Source: Diphasiastrum complanatum (lineage: Eukaryota; Streptophyta; Lycopodiopsida; Lycopodiales; Lycopodiaceae). From it: a DNA stretch of 64,000 bases. The position numbers and the translations under genes were made by a program. Location: NCBI GenBank assembly GCA_029204225.1, contig CM055113.1:29121252-29185251 (forward strand), in the 5' to 3' direction. Positions within the stretch are counted from its first letter, which is position 1, and every line of letters begins with the position of its first letter. This document shows, in pieces, positions 44,701-56,886 of the stretch. The notes beneath the pieces are model-generated. The model was not told where the DNA came from. It did no database searches and saw only the letters and a list, made by a program, of their open reading frames with translations.

Positions 44701-45160
44701 ACCATCCAGAAGTCTTTATGGACTTAAGCAAGTACCAAGATCATGGTATGCTAGACTCAATCCTTTTCTTGTCTCACTAGGATTTATCCTAAGTGACTAT
44801 GATCCTTCCATGTATCTAAAGTTTTATGTTAGTCATATTGTCATTCTTCTAATTTATGTTGATGATATTATCCTAAGTGGAATTTAAATCAATCCAGTTA
44901 AAGAGAATAAAGTTGCAATTGGAAGTGAGTTCAAGATGCAAGATCTTGGAGAAATCCACCACATATTAGCCCTAGAGATTGACTTTCATAATGATAAAGC
45001 CGTTACATGTCAATCTAAGTATGCTCTTTCAATGTTGAAAAAATTTAATATGATAGATTGTAAGGGCATTGACACTCTTATGGAGCAAGTTGTAAAAGAT
45101 CCTAATAAGGGAGATGAAAGATCCTTCAAGAAAAAGCCGACATCATTAACAAATTGTTGA
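44701..45160 (+). pseudogene. Copia RT fragment
   Basis: The frame reads RSLYGLKQVPRSWYARLN, LLIYVDDIILSG (catalytic YVDD), a stop, then FKMQDLGEIHHILALEI and CQSKYALSMLKKFNMIDCK, the thumb region of copia RT. It ends at a stop at 45,160; no RNase H follows. Confidence 0.88.
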
Positions 45161-45989
45161 AACCAAGTCACCACAATATCCTATGCTATGGCTATATGAG
45201 AAGAAAAGTTTAGTTTTCTTTTAATCATATGCTGAGCAGGACAAGTTCTTTTATTTTGCATAGATTTACTATGCTCAGCATAGGAAGATCTCTTTCTCTC
45301 ATTAGGGGATATTAGAACTCAAAATGGGCCCTTTATCAAGATGCTTTTTTTTTACTTCGCATGCTTTCAACACTTAAGTGGCCCAATCAATCGTGTCCAT
45401 CTGTGATGAATTGTAACAGTGGTGGACGGACGGAGATTGCTTTTGTCTTTCCTAGCCAAATTTTGGTGATTTTCAAAAATCCCCCCCGAACAGTACAAAC
45501 GATTGTGATTGGACCACAAATACTGCCCGAATACTCTTTTGCTGCCCGTATTTGTACACTCGAGGTTGATTTGACGTAAATAGTTATAAACTGTAGTTAA
45601 CTAATCCCTGTAGTTTAGGAACTTCTTGTCATTCTTAGGTATACCTCTCATTCTCTTTGTTCTCAATCATACTCAACTTCCATAGAGATATTTTGGACTA
45701 ATGACGACACAGAGACCAAGAGGAACCATTGATGCAGGCCAGAGCAGTTTGTTTGGTGTGGGCCATGCGATGTCCTAGTATCGAATCAGCGCGCATGTGT
45801 ACAGATCAACAGTGAGGCAATATAGGAGGCGCGCGCCGTACCGATAACCCGAGTATGAAAGCCCCAAGGTTTTCAATTTCTTCTTGTTTTTTTTTTTTGG
45901 AAAGAGCTCGATGAGAGCTTCGCAACGGCATCAGAATGATCTCGTTCAGAGTTACGGTTTAAACGTTATAGGCAGTCAAAGTTTTGGGG
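45161..45989. other. Unassigned interval
   Basis: No gene with support is seen. A T run lies near 45,888 and a short GC-rich stretch (GGCGCGCGCCG) near 45,827. The + strand ORF at 45,361-45,579 carries no recognised motif. Confidence 0.3.
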
Positions 45990-46101
45990 CAGAAGGAAAG
46001 AAAAACGTGGATTTGTGAATAGATGGAACATTACATCCACAAGATCCAAGCACTTTGACACATCCCACATTCTCTTCAATAACTCATTTAGTTACATGGA
46101 T
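45990..46101 (+). pseudogene. Transposase first-block fragment
   Basis: The translation EGKKNVDL, a stop, then IDGTLHPQDPSTLTHP matches the first block of the transposases at 9,700-10,100 and 35,930-36,330 (EGKKNLDLWIDGTLYPQDP) and at nucleotide level over about 110 bp, on the opposite strand. TGG has become TGA. It shows that further copies of this element family exist. Confidence 0.75.
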
Positions 46102-46129
46102 ATGCAATGGGCATAGTGGATTACTAGGA

Positions 46130-46740
46130 TATTGGCCCAAAACTTTATACAGAAGAGAAGCCTGAAGATGACACAACTAAATCAAAATAAAAGTCGAAGG
46201 ATGGTAAAGCCTTCACGCTTATTATTCTCAAATTATCAGACACTCAGATTGGCCACATACCTGAAGCTCAAACTTTGAAAGAAGTATGGCACATTCTGAG
46301 CTCACTATATGATGTGAGATACGTAACTTCTAAGTTACATCTATGAAGAAAATTCTTCACTCTCAAGATGTCGAATGGTGATTCACTTCAGAATCACGTT
46401 AACTAGTTTAAGAATCTCTTACAATAGATGGTCATTGTCGAATCATCAGTCATAGATGATCAAGACACGATCATGACATTGCTTTCAAGCTTGCCCTCTA
46501 CATATGAGAACAGGGTGATGATCATATTGACACACTCAGATTTAACTCTTACCAGAGTTATCACTATGTCGCTGCAGGAAGATAATCGAAGAAGTCACGA
46601 TGCTTTGTCGACTTCATCATCTCAACCTCTATATGTCAACAAAGAAGCTCTAAGCAATCTGCCTCAAATCAGAAACCGACTTAAAGTCAAGAACAATTAT
46701 CAAATCCACAATTGAAAAAGAAGATGTTTAGTAAGTATTG
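46130..46740 (+). pseudogene. Copia gag relic
   Basis: The frame reads AFTLIILKLSDTQIGHIPEA, LKEVWHILSSLYDVRY, then SSVIDDQDTIMTLLSSLPST and YENRVMIILTHSDLTL, typical of UBN2 gag. Stops are frequent. It ends near the LTR that starts at 46,752. Confidence 0.8.
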
Positions 46741-46751
46741 CAAGTGCACTA

Positions 46752-47492
46752 TGTGAAATTTCACACATGTGAAAATGTCCTAATGTGTGTGAATGATCTC
46801 CTAAGTCTAAGCTTATGCACTTTAGATCAATACTAGAGTGAAATCCAAGATCTAGATCAAAATCTAAGGCAAAGAGGCAAAGATAGATGCGTAGATTGAT
46901 AACCAAAGTGTTTCTACATGTAAGAGAAGTACTCCATGAAAAAAAAAACTAAGGAAAATTAAGCTCCTCTCCTCGGATAGAGAGAGAATAGAACAATTGT
47001 TCTCATGTAGAGAGAGAAGGTAATACTCACAAAAACTTGATTACACTCAAATTTGCTCAAAATCTCAATTGCATAATGATTGGTAGAGAGAGTACATATG
47101 AAACTCGTGGAGAGCTTTTCTAACTTCCTAGTGGACCCCTAGTCCTAGCCTCTCTAATGCTATTGGATGACTGATGCATCCATCTTGCAATTCTATTGGA
47201 CCCTTTATGAAGATTCCTCAATTTCTATTGGACCCCTTGACCAAAGCCAATACTTTGACTTGATCACTCATCAAATTACATTAACACAAGTGTCACAAGC
47301 CTATTTACAGGCCTAACTAGCTCGAGATTGCATCATAAGCTACTTTTGGCTCAATAGAGGCATTACATGTGGATTTGACCAATTTGCCATCTATTGCAAT
47401 TTTTGACCCTATCACAACTCTACACCAAGATGCTTGACATAAAAACTTAGGAAACCCCTAAAGCTATGATAGATAGCTTTTTATGATTTTCA
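46752..47492 (-). repeat. 3' LTR of a copia element (same family as 40,712)
   Basis: It begins TGTGAAATTTCACACATGTG and ends TTATGATTTTCA. On the element strand the adjoining AAGGAGGATTT is a good polypurine tract, followed inwards by the end of pol (47,518-47,790). Confidence 0.82.
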
Positions 47493-47517
47493 AAATCCTC
47501 CTTAAAAGATATCTATT

Positions 47518-47790
47518 CTAAAAAAACATTGATCTTGGAATCATTCCAAGATTGGATCTATGTTTGATGAAGGAACTCTTGAATAGAGGCTTGGTGAGTA
47601 GATCGGCAATACAAGATGATGAATTAATATGCTGCAAATGGATCTCTCCTCCAATAAGTTTATTTCTCACAAAGTGGTGTGCCACTTCTATGTGCTTGCT
47701 TCTTGCATAAAAAATTGGATTATTTGCAAGTGCTTGGGCCGAAATATTATCACAATATAACAATGGTAGAGTTAAAATAACAATGATCAA
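47518..47790 (-). pseudogene. Copia RNase H C-terminus
   Basis: The translation reads LYCDNISAQALANNPIFYAR, SKHIEVAHHFVRNKLIGGEI and CIADLLTKPLFKSSFIKHRS, the conserved copia RNase H tail, ending next to the polypurine tract of the 46,752 LTR. The rest of this element upstream (rightwards) is missing. Confidence 0.9.
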
Positions 47791-48149
47791 CTTATACAGT
47801 GCTTTCTAAATTTGACGGTACCACGTGTGCCCAGTTCTAGAATTATCAGGCCATCTTTCTTTTGTGAGCCCTTTGAGTGCTCTTAAACAACTTTATCTTT
47901 GTACTTGTAATGATTTGTGAATACACAATTTATGGGGAGCTATTTCGTCTTGTCTTGTCTTGATACGATGTGTTGTGGTGATTGATTAAATCGTATTCTC
48001 AACTTGATATCAGAGCCCTTGGTGGCTACAATCACTGGACAGGAACGAAGAGTCATGAATTCACGGACAATTTATTGGCTTGGAAGCACAAAGCCACTGT
48101 TGTTCAAATATGTGTTCCACGGTACAGGTGACCGTTCAAGCTTGTCATA
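47791..48149 (+). repeat. Copia LTR end, primer-binding site and gag start
   Basis: The sequence to 48,003 looks like an LTR 3' part (its left edge is unclear). TTGATATCAGAGC at 48,004-48,016 is a variant initiator-Met primer-binding site. The next bases code for gag-like VATITGQERR without a clear ATG. The element is cut at 48,150 by family-2 element D. Confidence 0.55.
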
Positions 48150-48732
48150 TGTCGTAAAACGGTTTCGTTTCGTTGTTGCAAACGATTTTGTTTCTTTTGA
48201 AATTTTCTTTTGTGCGGAAGCTTCACAAGAACCTAGACACGTGACTATACATCACAGAACAGATTTCATTCTAGCAATCAAGACAGCCTAAGACAAGGAA
48301 ATGCACAAAAATAGAACAATTAATTATCAATTTGATTTTTTAGAGCGAGATCGTTAGTGTCTCGCTAGTTTGCAGCTTGACGCTCTGCTCTTTTGCTGTG
48401 TTCTGTTCATTGGCAGACTTTCATGCACAGCTATGTCGTTTCTCTTCTTTTTTGTTTTCCACTCTACTCTCTATGTCTCACTGTATCTTACAGTATTACA
48501 GTCTATTTTTTTTTCTATCCAAAAAGGATAGTTTATATCTCCATTGTGTGGAGTTTACAAGATAGCTAAATAGAGAATTACAAGAGTAGTTAATGCTAAT
48601 CAACTAATCAGTTACTGTCCGTCGTTGCCACCCGTTTCAGCTGGGCGTGAAGTTTGAAAATCCAAGCCCATTGAGCTGCCAACTGATTCGCGAATCGTTC
48701 AACCTTTGAGTCAAGGCTCGTTGACTTTCACA
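48150..48732 (-). repeat. 3' LTR of element D
   Basis: This 583-bp LTR, on the element strand, starts TGTGAAAGTCAACGAGCC after the purine tract AAGAGGAA and ends CCGTTTTACGACA. It contains the family-2 ACTCCACACAATGGAGAT box. Confidence 0.85.
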
Positions 48733-49680
48733 TTCCTCTTGAACCTTGCAGCTTTGCACATTTAATCCAATTGTCTTTCTTTGCTTGGAAAAGAGTGGCT
48801 TGTCGAGCGGCTTCGTGAGCAGATCTACAATCATGTCTTCTGATTTTATGTGTTGGACCTGGAGCTCTCCTTTCAAAATTAAATTTCGAATGTGATGGTA
48901 CTTCAGAGGTATGTGTTTTGTCTTTGAATGGAAGATAGGATCCTGGGACAGATAGATGGCACTCCAAGAGTCCATCATCATCGTGCATGGCCCTTCTTGT
49001 GGTATCCCGATTGCTTCCAGCATCATCTGTAACCACACTACCTCTTTTGCCACCTTTGAAGCTGCGATGTATTCAACTTTGCAAGAGGACTGAGCTACCA
49101 AGGCTTGCTTTTTGCATATCCAGTTGATTGCAGCTTCGCACGCTATGGTACATCCTCCAGTTATGGACTTGTTGTCATCTTTTGCAGCTCGCCCAGCTTG
49201 CATCACTGTAGTGGTGTAGCTCGAATTTTTTTTTTTTCGTTTTCCATTCTGTAGGTTAATCCCATATTTTGGGTACCCTTCAGATACTGTACGAATCGAT
49301 TTGCCATTTGCCAATGTGCCATGCCAGGATTGGAAGAGAATTGGCTTAAGGTGTAAACAGAGAAAGCTAGATCGGGTCTGGTACAAATTGTAAAGTACAT
49401 CAGACTACCGATTAGGTTTTGGCAGGGTATACCTGCCATCCTCTGTTCTTCCTCTTTCGTTTTTGATCTTCCTCTTGAATTGGCAGCAATGTGAAGATCT
49501 CATGGCCTCTTCCGTCTTTCAGTCCAGGGTCCTGTCCACATTTTGTATAGTGTTTTATCTTCCAACGTTGTCGTTGTGGATCTGTTCTGCAGGTGTACTG
49601 CTGCAGCTATTGCCTCAGCCCAGAATTGACTTGGCAATCGAACCTGTGCCTATGTCTTTCTTGCACATGTCATACTAGCT
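48733..49680 (-). pseudogene. Element D RNase H, RT end and integrase remnant
   Basis: The frame reads AGIPCQNLIGSLMYFTICTR and PDLAFSVYTLSQF (RT end), AKDDNKSITGGCTI and AQSSCKVEYIAASKVAKEVV (RNase H), SKTKHIPLKYHHIR and MIVDLLTKPLDKPLF (tail). To the right, SQFWAEAIAAAVHLQNRSTT (about 49,640-49,575) is the integrase C-terminal part joined directly, with a deletion, to the RT end. Confidence 0.88.
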
Positions 49681-49710
49681 CCACATGTTCAGATGATACA
49701 TTATCCTATA

Positions 49711-51032
49711 CTAGAGCTGATCTTCATTTTCTAATGCATTTAATATGCTACTAGAGTTGCTGATTATTTTGGCCTGGTAGAGGTTTCCTTCTCTGCATCC
49801 GACCGTCAGCAACTTGTTTGTATTTTTCTCGATCATGCGGCATGGGTTGCCATCGAACAAAACTCGCATACCAAGATCTGCCATCTTGGAGACTGATTGC
49901 AGATCTTTTCTAAGTGAAGGCACGTAGAGTGCTCTTGACAACTCTGCTTGACTTGACAGTGTTCGCAGCTGTAGAGTGTCGATGCCTTTGACATCGTGTC
50001 TGCTCCCATCACCTAGAATCACTTCTTTGTTGTTTTCGAATTCTCTGAAGTCGATCAAGATTTTCTTGTTGCAAGTGATGTGAGACGTCGCTTCTGAATC
50101 AATGACTACATCATAGTCTTGTTCGGTGTAGCTCGTTGAAGCTTCATCGAGTATCGTGAATGCTTCATCACCTCTATTAACATCCTTGGATGACTTTGCA
50201 ACATTTGCCTTTTCAGCTTTGTTTTTTCTTTTTGGCTTAAATCTGCAATCGTATGCAGAGTGTCTCTTCTTCTTGTAGTGCATGCAAGGTATTGCTAGGT
50301 TGAACCAGCATTTGTTGGCTGTATGGCCTAGTTTGTGATAGTGATCAGAGAAAGAAGATTGTTGATTCGAGGACTTCGTCTTCTCGAATCTGGGTTTGTT
50401 CTTGTTTTTCTTCTTTCCTTTCGTGAAGAGAGCCTTCTCTTGATCACTGCTTCCTTCTCCTTCATCCCTCATCAGTCTTTTATAAACGACAAGACTGATT
50501 GCTTTGTCGAATGTCATATCTGGTAGACTTAGTATGAGCATTCTCAAAGGCTAATAGGACGTTGATAGAGACTTCATGAAGTACATCAACTGTTGTGGTG
50601 TTGAGAGCTCGTGCTCTATCTTGATGCAGCGAGTTGAGCGAAGATAGTTCTAATCTTCTCAACATGCTGATCTAATTGGTTGCCATCTCATCGTATGCAT
50701 TGCGACTGATTGTGAAGGTGCATGACTGAAGCTGCAGTCCTCACTTCATACTTCTGTTTCAATCTTTTACATGCTACATGGCTGCTTTCGCAGTCTTCAA
50801 TCTGCATGAGTAGATCTTTGTTTATGGACGAAATAATGATCGCCATTGCACGCTCATCTTTTTTGATCCATTTAGCTCTCCTCGAGTCTCCCTCTAGATG
50901 CTGCACCTCTGAAAGTTTGGTCATCGACCAGATGCCTTCGCCCTTCAGAAGTGTTTTGATTTTGAATTTCCAGATTCTCTAATTTGCGCCATCAAGACTA
51001 ATTTCTACTCTTGTCTGGATTGTTGTAGCCAT
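49711..51032 (-). pseudogene. Element D gag and protease
   Basis: Gag starts at 51,032 (MATTIQTRVEISLDG) and runs through MTKLSEVQHLEGDSRRAKWI and MAIIISSINKDLLMQIEDCE with a stop near 50,551. Two knuckles follow, both decayed (SDHYHKLGHTANKC and CMHYKKKRHSAYDC), then the protease DYDVVIDSEATSHITC (DSG changed to DSE), LGDGSRHDVKGIDTLQL and VGCREGNLYQAKI. Confidence 0.88.
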
Positions 51033-51084
51033 ATTGTGTTGTCTAGAATATCACAGCTTAGATATCAGTAGTGATAATCTGCCA

Positions 51085-51096
51085 GCTCTGATACCA
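51085..51096 (-). other. Primer-binding site of element D
   Basis: TGGTATCAGAGC on the element strand is a perfect initiator-Met type site directly inside the 5' LTR. Confidence 0.92.
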
Positions 51097-51622
51097 TGTC
51101 ACAAAACGGTTTCGTTTCATTGTCGCGAACGATTTTGTTTCTCTTGAAATTTTCTTGTGTGGAAGCTTCACAAGAACCTAGACACGCAACTACACATCAT
51201 AGATAGATTTCATTCTAGCAATCAAGACATCGTAAGACAAGGAGATGCACAAAAATAGAGCAACAAATTATTAGTTTGATTTTTTAGAGCGAGATCGTCA
51301 ATGTCTCGTTCGTTGGCGGCCGACGCTCTGCTCTTTGGCTGTGTTTTACTCGTTGGCAGACTTTCATACACAGTTGTGTCGTTTCTCATCTTTTTCATTT
51401 TCTGCTCTACTCTCTATGTCTCACTGTATCTTACAGTATTACAGTCTATTTTATTTTTATCCAAAAAGGATAGTTTATATCTCCACTGTGTGGAGTTTAC
51501 AAGATAGCTAAATAGAGAATTACAAGAGTAGTTAATGCTAATCAACTAATCAGTTACTCTCCGTCGTTGCCACCTGTTTCAGCTGGGCATGAAGTTTGAG
51601 ACTCCAAGCTCGTTGAGCTGCC
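51097..51622 (-). repeat. 5' LTR of element D, truncated
   Basis: It matches the 3' LTR of element D closely from its inner edge outwards but ends after GTTGAGCTGCC, about 60 bp short of the outer end. Beyond it lies unrelated sequence. Confidence 0.82.
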
Positions 51623-52190
51623 GAAATTTGAAGCTGATATAGTGCCGTTTTTGTTAGTGCCAAATATAATGTCGCACATCCATTTGATGAACCCTATAAT
51701 GGCAGGAGCCTTTTATTTTCTGGTAAATAGAATCCCCACCTTCAGACAAGTCAAACCAGTTTTCTAGCAACGCCGAATCCATTATCTTTTTCGCTTTCTT
51801 GACAGAACCTACAGTTAGTAACCCAAAACATTCCGCAAAATCTTCGATGTTTAGCTCAACAACTTTGTGATGCACTGAAAAGTAGCACACATTTTCTCTG
51901 ATGCTGACACTATCTGCCATTTCATTACAAATTTCAGTAAGTAAGAGCGAATTGTCTTTGTATTTGATTGTATTCAATTTGAACAATTATGCTCCAACTA
52001 TCCATTCTTCATAAGGGATTTCGGCTCTAGCCTTCCATACTCTGGTGGATTCCATTTTGTTTGTAGAACGGAGATAGAAAATTTCACAACAAAATCAGAG
52101 AATGAAGGAGTCAGAAAATCGCTCGCGGAATACGCTATGGCAAAGTGAAAAATATGGCAAGTAAATGAGACATAAATCACTTCTAAATTG
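51623..52190 (-). pseudogene. ORF remnant of unknown family
   Basis: Two - strand frames joined by stops read TKWNPPEYGRLEPKSLMKNG, then YKDNSLLLTEICNEMADSVS, VCYFSVHHKVVELNIEDFAE, CFGLLTVGSVKKAKKIMDSA and LLENWFDLSEGG. The pattern (short strands, then an 'ELNIEDFAECFGL' helix) resembles plant retrotransposon gag-like or 'plant transposon protein' segments, but I cannot assign it. Confidence 0.4.
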
Positions 52191-52369
52191 GATGACGTCA
52201 GCCAATGATGGAGGATATTGTTGTTGTAATAACTGTTGGAAAAATTAATAGTAGGCGTACGCCAACCATATAATTAGAAAATATGAAGGATCAATTTTTT
52301 TCAAAGGGTCGAAATACAGATTTGAAATTGCTTACATAAAACCAAGAGTTTATTTGTAAATCAATTCTA

Positions 52370-54152
52370 TGGTTGATTGTACTTCTTAAAACAAGAGCCA
52401 TTTACTCTTGTATCAAAAAAATTTCCTTCAAGATCAGCTAGCTGGATCGAATTGTTGGAAAATACTTTAATTACTTTATAAGGCCCCATCCATTTTGTAT
52501 GTAATTTTCCAAGAAAATTTTATATGTCTGTTGTCATATAAAAGTGCCAAATCACCAGCTTTAAGAGAAATTTTTTTCAAACATGTATCATAATGTTCCT
52601 TTCTCTTCTTTTGTACCACTATTGTTTCCTCCAAAGCACAGAATCAATCTTCCTCCAATCGAGATATCTGATGTAGTCTTTTATCAATAATGTTATGTGA
52701 TTCTTCACGATCTGCATGTTGAATTCGATATGTTGGAATTTCGAATTCGATTGGGAGTATTGGGTACATTCCATAAACTAAATAATATGGAGTTTTTTTA
52801 GTTGTAATCTTTTCAGTATTCCAATATGCCCAAAGAACTGTTGGTTTTTTTATATCCCAATCAGTGGAATGCTGATTTGTGATTTTATTCAATATTTTAC
52901 ATAAAATACCATTCGCTCATTCAGTCAATCCGTTTGCTTTAGGATTATATAGAGTTGTCCTTCTATGAATTAATCATATAATGTTTCAATAATTCTGCAA
53001 TAGTATTATTTGTGAAATGAGTTCCTCTGTCACTGACAAGTTCTAAAAGACAGCCATATTTTGTAATTATATTAGCATATAGAAAATTGACAACAGTCTT
53101 TGCATCATTTTTTTTTTGTAGGCTCAACTTCGACCATTTTTGTACAATAGTTTGTTGCTATTAATATATATCGGTTTTTCATGTGTCTTGTAGTTGGCTT
53201 AATCGGTCCCACAAAATCGATACCCCATTTTTCTAATGGTGCCAATGGTAAGATTGGTACCAATGGCCAATTAGTCGATCTTGCTATTTTATCCATTCTT
53301 TGACATGGATCACAGTTTATAATGAACTTATGCACATCTCTGTACATAGTGGGCCACCAATATTTGCCATTCATGATTTTTCAAACTATGTTCTTCAATG
53401 CATAGTGTTCTCCAGCTTTTTCTTCATGAAAAGACTTCATCATTATTTGAATTTCTGCTAGTTCTAGACACCTTCGGAATTCATCATCACCTCCCAATTT
53501 AAAAAGCACACTAGATATAATCATATATGGTGCTACTTTTATTGAAAGACATTCTTCTCTTCCCGTGTCATTCCTTCCGGATATAACAATGTTTGCAAAT
53601 ATTGAATGATATCACCTTATATAGAATTTTTGTTATTTATCAGCATTAATTCTTCGTCAAATAGATTATCCGATATTGGGTCCTTGGGTTCAGTTGTTTC
53701 TAATCTCGACAAATAATCCACATTTGCATGGTATTTGTCGGGTAGGATTTCCACTGTATCATCAAATTCTGATAATAGAATAATCCACCTTGCTATTCGA
53801 CCTGATAAATCCGGTTTCTTGACCAGATATTTTATTGCATAATGGTCTACATGAAATGTAAATGCATAACTCAATAAATAATGTATAATTTTTTTTTATT
53901 GAATATATCATTCCCAAGGTCTCTCTCTCAGTAGCAGAGTAATTCTTTTTCGATACAGATAATTGCCTACCTGCATAATATATAGGATAATCTTTCTTCT
54001 CATCAGCTTTCTGACTTAGAATGCTTCCAATAGCAAAGGAAGAAGTGTCCACATAAACATGGAATTTCCTGGTCCAATCGGGGGGTCGTAATATCAAAAC
54101 AGTCTTCAACTTAGATTTCAATCCTTCAAAAGACTTTTGACGGTCTCTCAAA
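52370..54152 (-). pseudogene. Gypsy RNase H and integrase, 5' truncated
   Basis: In element order: RKFHVYVDTSSFAIGSILSQ and YYAGRQLSVSKKNYSATERE (RNase H, 54,151-53,900), FHVDHYAIKYLVKKPDLSGR, then integrase [20 protein letters not shown] with CDPCQRM (zinc region), [40 protein letters not shown] and the GPY/F module (HTKWMGPYKVIKVF) near 52,500. Stops and frameshifts interrupt it. The RT is missing; element E cuts it at about 54,152. Confidence 0.88.
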
Positions 54153-54805
54153 AACTCTGAGACACGAAACGAAGCGAAACTCGAAGGTCGAATGATTCGC
54201 GAAAGTCAAACATGCCTCCAGGACCAAAAAGACATGACACGACATGAAACGAAAAGAAATGAAAGAAAATCTTTCTCGCTGTCAGTTGGCAGTTCAACGG
54301 GCGTGGAGTCTTAAAGTTCACGCTCAGCTGAAACAATTAGCATTAACGAAAAGTAACTGATTAGTTGATTAGCGTTAACTACTCTTGTAATTCTCTGTTT
54401 AGCTATCTTGTGAACTCCACACAATAGAGATATAAACTTTTTTTTGGATCAAAAGTAAACACAGAGAATGTGCGTGAGTAGAGCAGAAAAGAAAAGAAAT
54501 AGAAACAAAATAGTTGTGCATGAAAGTCTTCCAACGAGCAGAACACAGCGGAAGAGCAGAGTGTCAGGCCGCCAATGAGTGAGACACTGATCATCTCATT
54601 CTAAACATTAATATGATAATACAGTTGATCTATCTTGTGCATCTCCTTATCTTCCACTGTCTTGATTGCTAGAATGATATATGTTCTGTGATCTGTAGTC
54701 GCATGTCTAGGGTCCTGCAAGCTTCCGCATAAAAAAATTCAAAAAAAACAAATTCGTTCGCGACAAACCAAACTCGTTCGTGATGAACCAAACTCATTCG
54801 CAACA
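54153..54805 (+). repeat. Family-2 LTR of element E
   Basis: It carries the CGAAACGAAGCGAAACTCGAAGG start region (the outer few dozen bases seen in element A are missing), the ACTCCACACAATAGAGATATAAAC box near 54,414, and ends TTCGCAACA directly before the primer-binding site. Confidence 0.82.
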
Positions 54806-54868
54806 TGGTATCAGAGCTACAGGTTATCACTACTGATATCTGAACAGTGATTTTCTAGACAATACAAT

Positions 54869-55790
54869 ATGGCTACAACGATCCAACCAAGAGTAGCAAT
54901 TAGTCTTGATGGTACAAACTACAAGATATGGAATTTCAAAATCAAAACACTTCTGAAGGACGAAGGCATCTGGTCGGTGACCGAACTCTCAGAGGTGCAG
55001 CCTCCAGAGGGAGACCCGAGGAGAGCTGAATGAATCAGAAAGGATGAGCGTGCAATGGCGATCATTGTTTTGTCCATCAACGAATATCTACTCATCAGAT
55101 TGAAGACTGCAAAAGCAGCCATGCAGCATGGGAAAGATTAAAACAAAAGTACGAAGTGAGGACTGCAGCTTCAGTGATGCATCTTCACAATCAGCTACAA
55201 TTCATACGATGGAATGACAACCAGTTAGACCATCACGTTGAGAGAATCAGAATGATCTTCACTCAACTCGCTGCATCAGGACAGGAGCACCAGGTCCCAA
55301 CACCACAATAGTTGATGTTCTTCATGAAGTCTCTACCTACATCCTATCAACTGTTGAGAATGCTCATACTGAGTCTACCACGTATGACATTCGACAATGC
55401 AATCAGTTTTGTTGCTGATGAGAGACTGATGAGGGATGAAGGAGAAGAAAGCAGTGATCAAGAGAAATCTCTCTTCACGAAAGGAAGGAAAAAAAACAAG
55501 AACAAACCCATATTCGACAAGACGAAGTCCTCGAATCAACAATCTTCTTCCTATAATCACTGTCACAAACTAGGCCATATAGCCAACAGATGTTGGTTCA
55601 ATCCAACGATACCTTGCATGCACTGCAAGAAGAACGGGCACTCTGCATACGATTGCAGATTCAACCCAAAAAAAAGAACAACAATTAGAACGCAAATGTT
55701 GCAGAGTCATCCAAAGAGACAGATAGAGGTGATGAAGCCTTCACAATACCTGATGAAGCTTCAATGAGCTACAATGAACAAGACTACGAT
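54869..55790 (+). pseudogene. Element E gag
   Basis: MATTIQPRVAISLDGTNY opens gag, followed by IWSVTELSEVQPPEGDPRRA and a stop, then MKSLPTSYQLLRMLILSLPR and two CCHC knuckles (YNHCHKLGHIANRC, with Tyr before Asn-His-Cys, and CMHCKKNGHSAYDC). A frameshift lies after NPKK near 55,672. Confidence 0.85.
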
Positions 55791-56886
55791 GTAGTCATTG
55801 ATTCAGGAGCAACATCACACATCACCTACAACAAGAAAATCTTGATAGACTTCAGAGAACTCAAAAATAACAGAGTGGTGATTCTAGGTGATGGGAGCAG
55901 ACACGATGTCAAAGGCATCAGAACTCTACAGTTGTGAACACTGTCAGGTCAAGCAGGGCTGCTAGGAGCACTCTACGTGCCTTCATTGAGAAAAGATATG
56001 CTATTAGTCTCCAAGATGGCAGATCTTGGAATTCGAGTTTTGTTCGATGGCAATACATGTCGCATGATTAATAAAACTACAAACAAATTGTTGACGGTTG
56101 GATGCAGAGAAGGAAACCTCTATCAAGCCAAGATAATCAACAATTCTGATAGCATATTAAATGCATTAAAAAATGAAGATTAGTTCTAGCATAGGAGAAT
56201 GTATCATCTGAACATGAGGAGCTTGTATGACATGTGTAAGAAAGACATAGTCACAGGTCTAAAGATATCAAGACCCAATACTGAGTTATGTGAAGCCTGT
56301 CAGAAATGCAAACAACATCGAAATCCATTCACACATGAGGGAAGAAGAGCCAAAGAGGTTCTTGAGCTTTTCCACTCAGATGTCAGTGCACCGATGAAAA
56401 TGGATTCACTCTCAGAATCAAGGTATTTCCTGACATTCATAGATGATTATAGCCGGATGACTACGATCTACTACCTAAAGAAGAAATCTGAGGTGTTTGA
56501 TTCCTTCAAAAAGTTCGTGGCATTTGCAGAGCGACACACCTCAAAGAAGATTCAGATCATCAGATCTGACAATGGAGGTGAGTACAAGAGCAAAGAATTT
56601 TCAAAATTCTACCAAGAACAAGGGATTGAGCATCAGTTCACTCTTGTGTACACATCAGAATATAATGGTGTCGCAGAAAGAAGAAACATGACGCTAGTCA
56701 AAGGAGCCAGATGCATGATGGCACAGGTTCGATTGCCAAGTCAATTCTGGACTGAGACAATAGCTGTAGTTGTACACCTGTAGAACACATCAACAATGAC
56801 AGCGCTGGAAAATAAGACACCGTACGAAATGTGGACAAGTAGAAAGCCTGATCTATCATACGTACATGTGTTTGGATGTGCAAACA
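55791..56886 (+). pseudogene. Element E protease and integrase
   Basis: Protease reads DYDVVIDSGATSHITYNKKI with intact DSG. The zinc region has MYHLNMRSLYDM and CEACQKCKQHRNPF. The integrase core has ELFHSDVSAPM, IRSDNGGEYKSKEF and EYNGVAERRNMTL, so all three acidic catalytic residues are kept. In-frame stops occur at 55,936, 56,180 and 56,780. It ends after LSYVHVFGCAN at the truncation. Confidence 0.9.

Larger units (their letters stand above)
48150..51622 (-). mobile_element. Family-2 copia element D, internally deleted
   Basis: The 3' LTR (48,150-48,732), pol and gag are on the - strand, followed by a primer-binding site (51,085-51,096) and a 5' LTR from 51,097, truncated at about 51,622. 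In element order the body keeps gag, two knuckles, protease and the integrase zinc region start, then jumps to a short integrase C-terminal piece and to the end of RT with RNase H. The integrase core and RT catalytic core are deleted. Confidence 0.88.
54153..56886 (+). mobile_element. Family-2 copia element E, 3' truncated
   Basis: LTR about 54,153-54,805, primer-binding site 54,806-54,817 (TGGTATCAGAGC), gag from 54,869, protease, and integrase to about 56,886, all collinear on the + strand. RT, RNase H and 3' LTR are missing. It serves as the collinear reference for reading the inversions in elements A and C. Confidence 0.9.
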
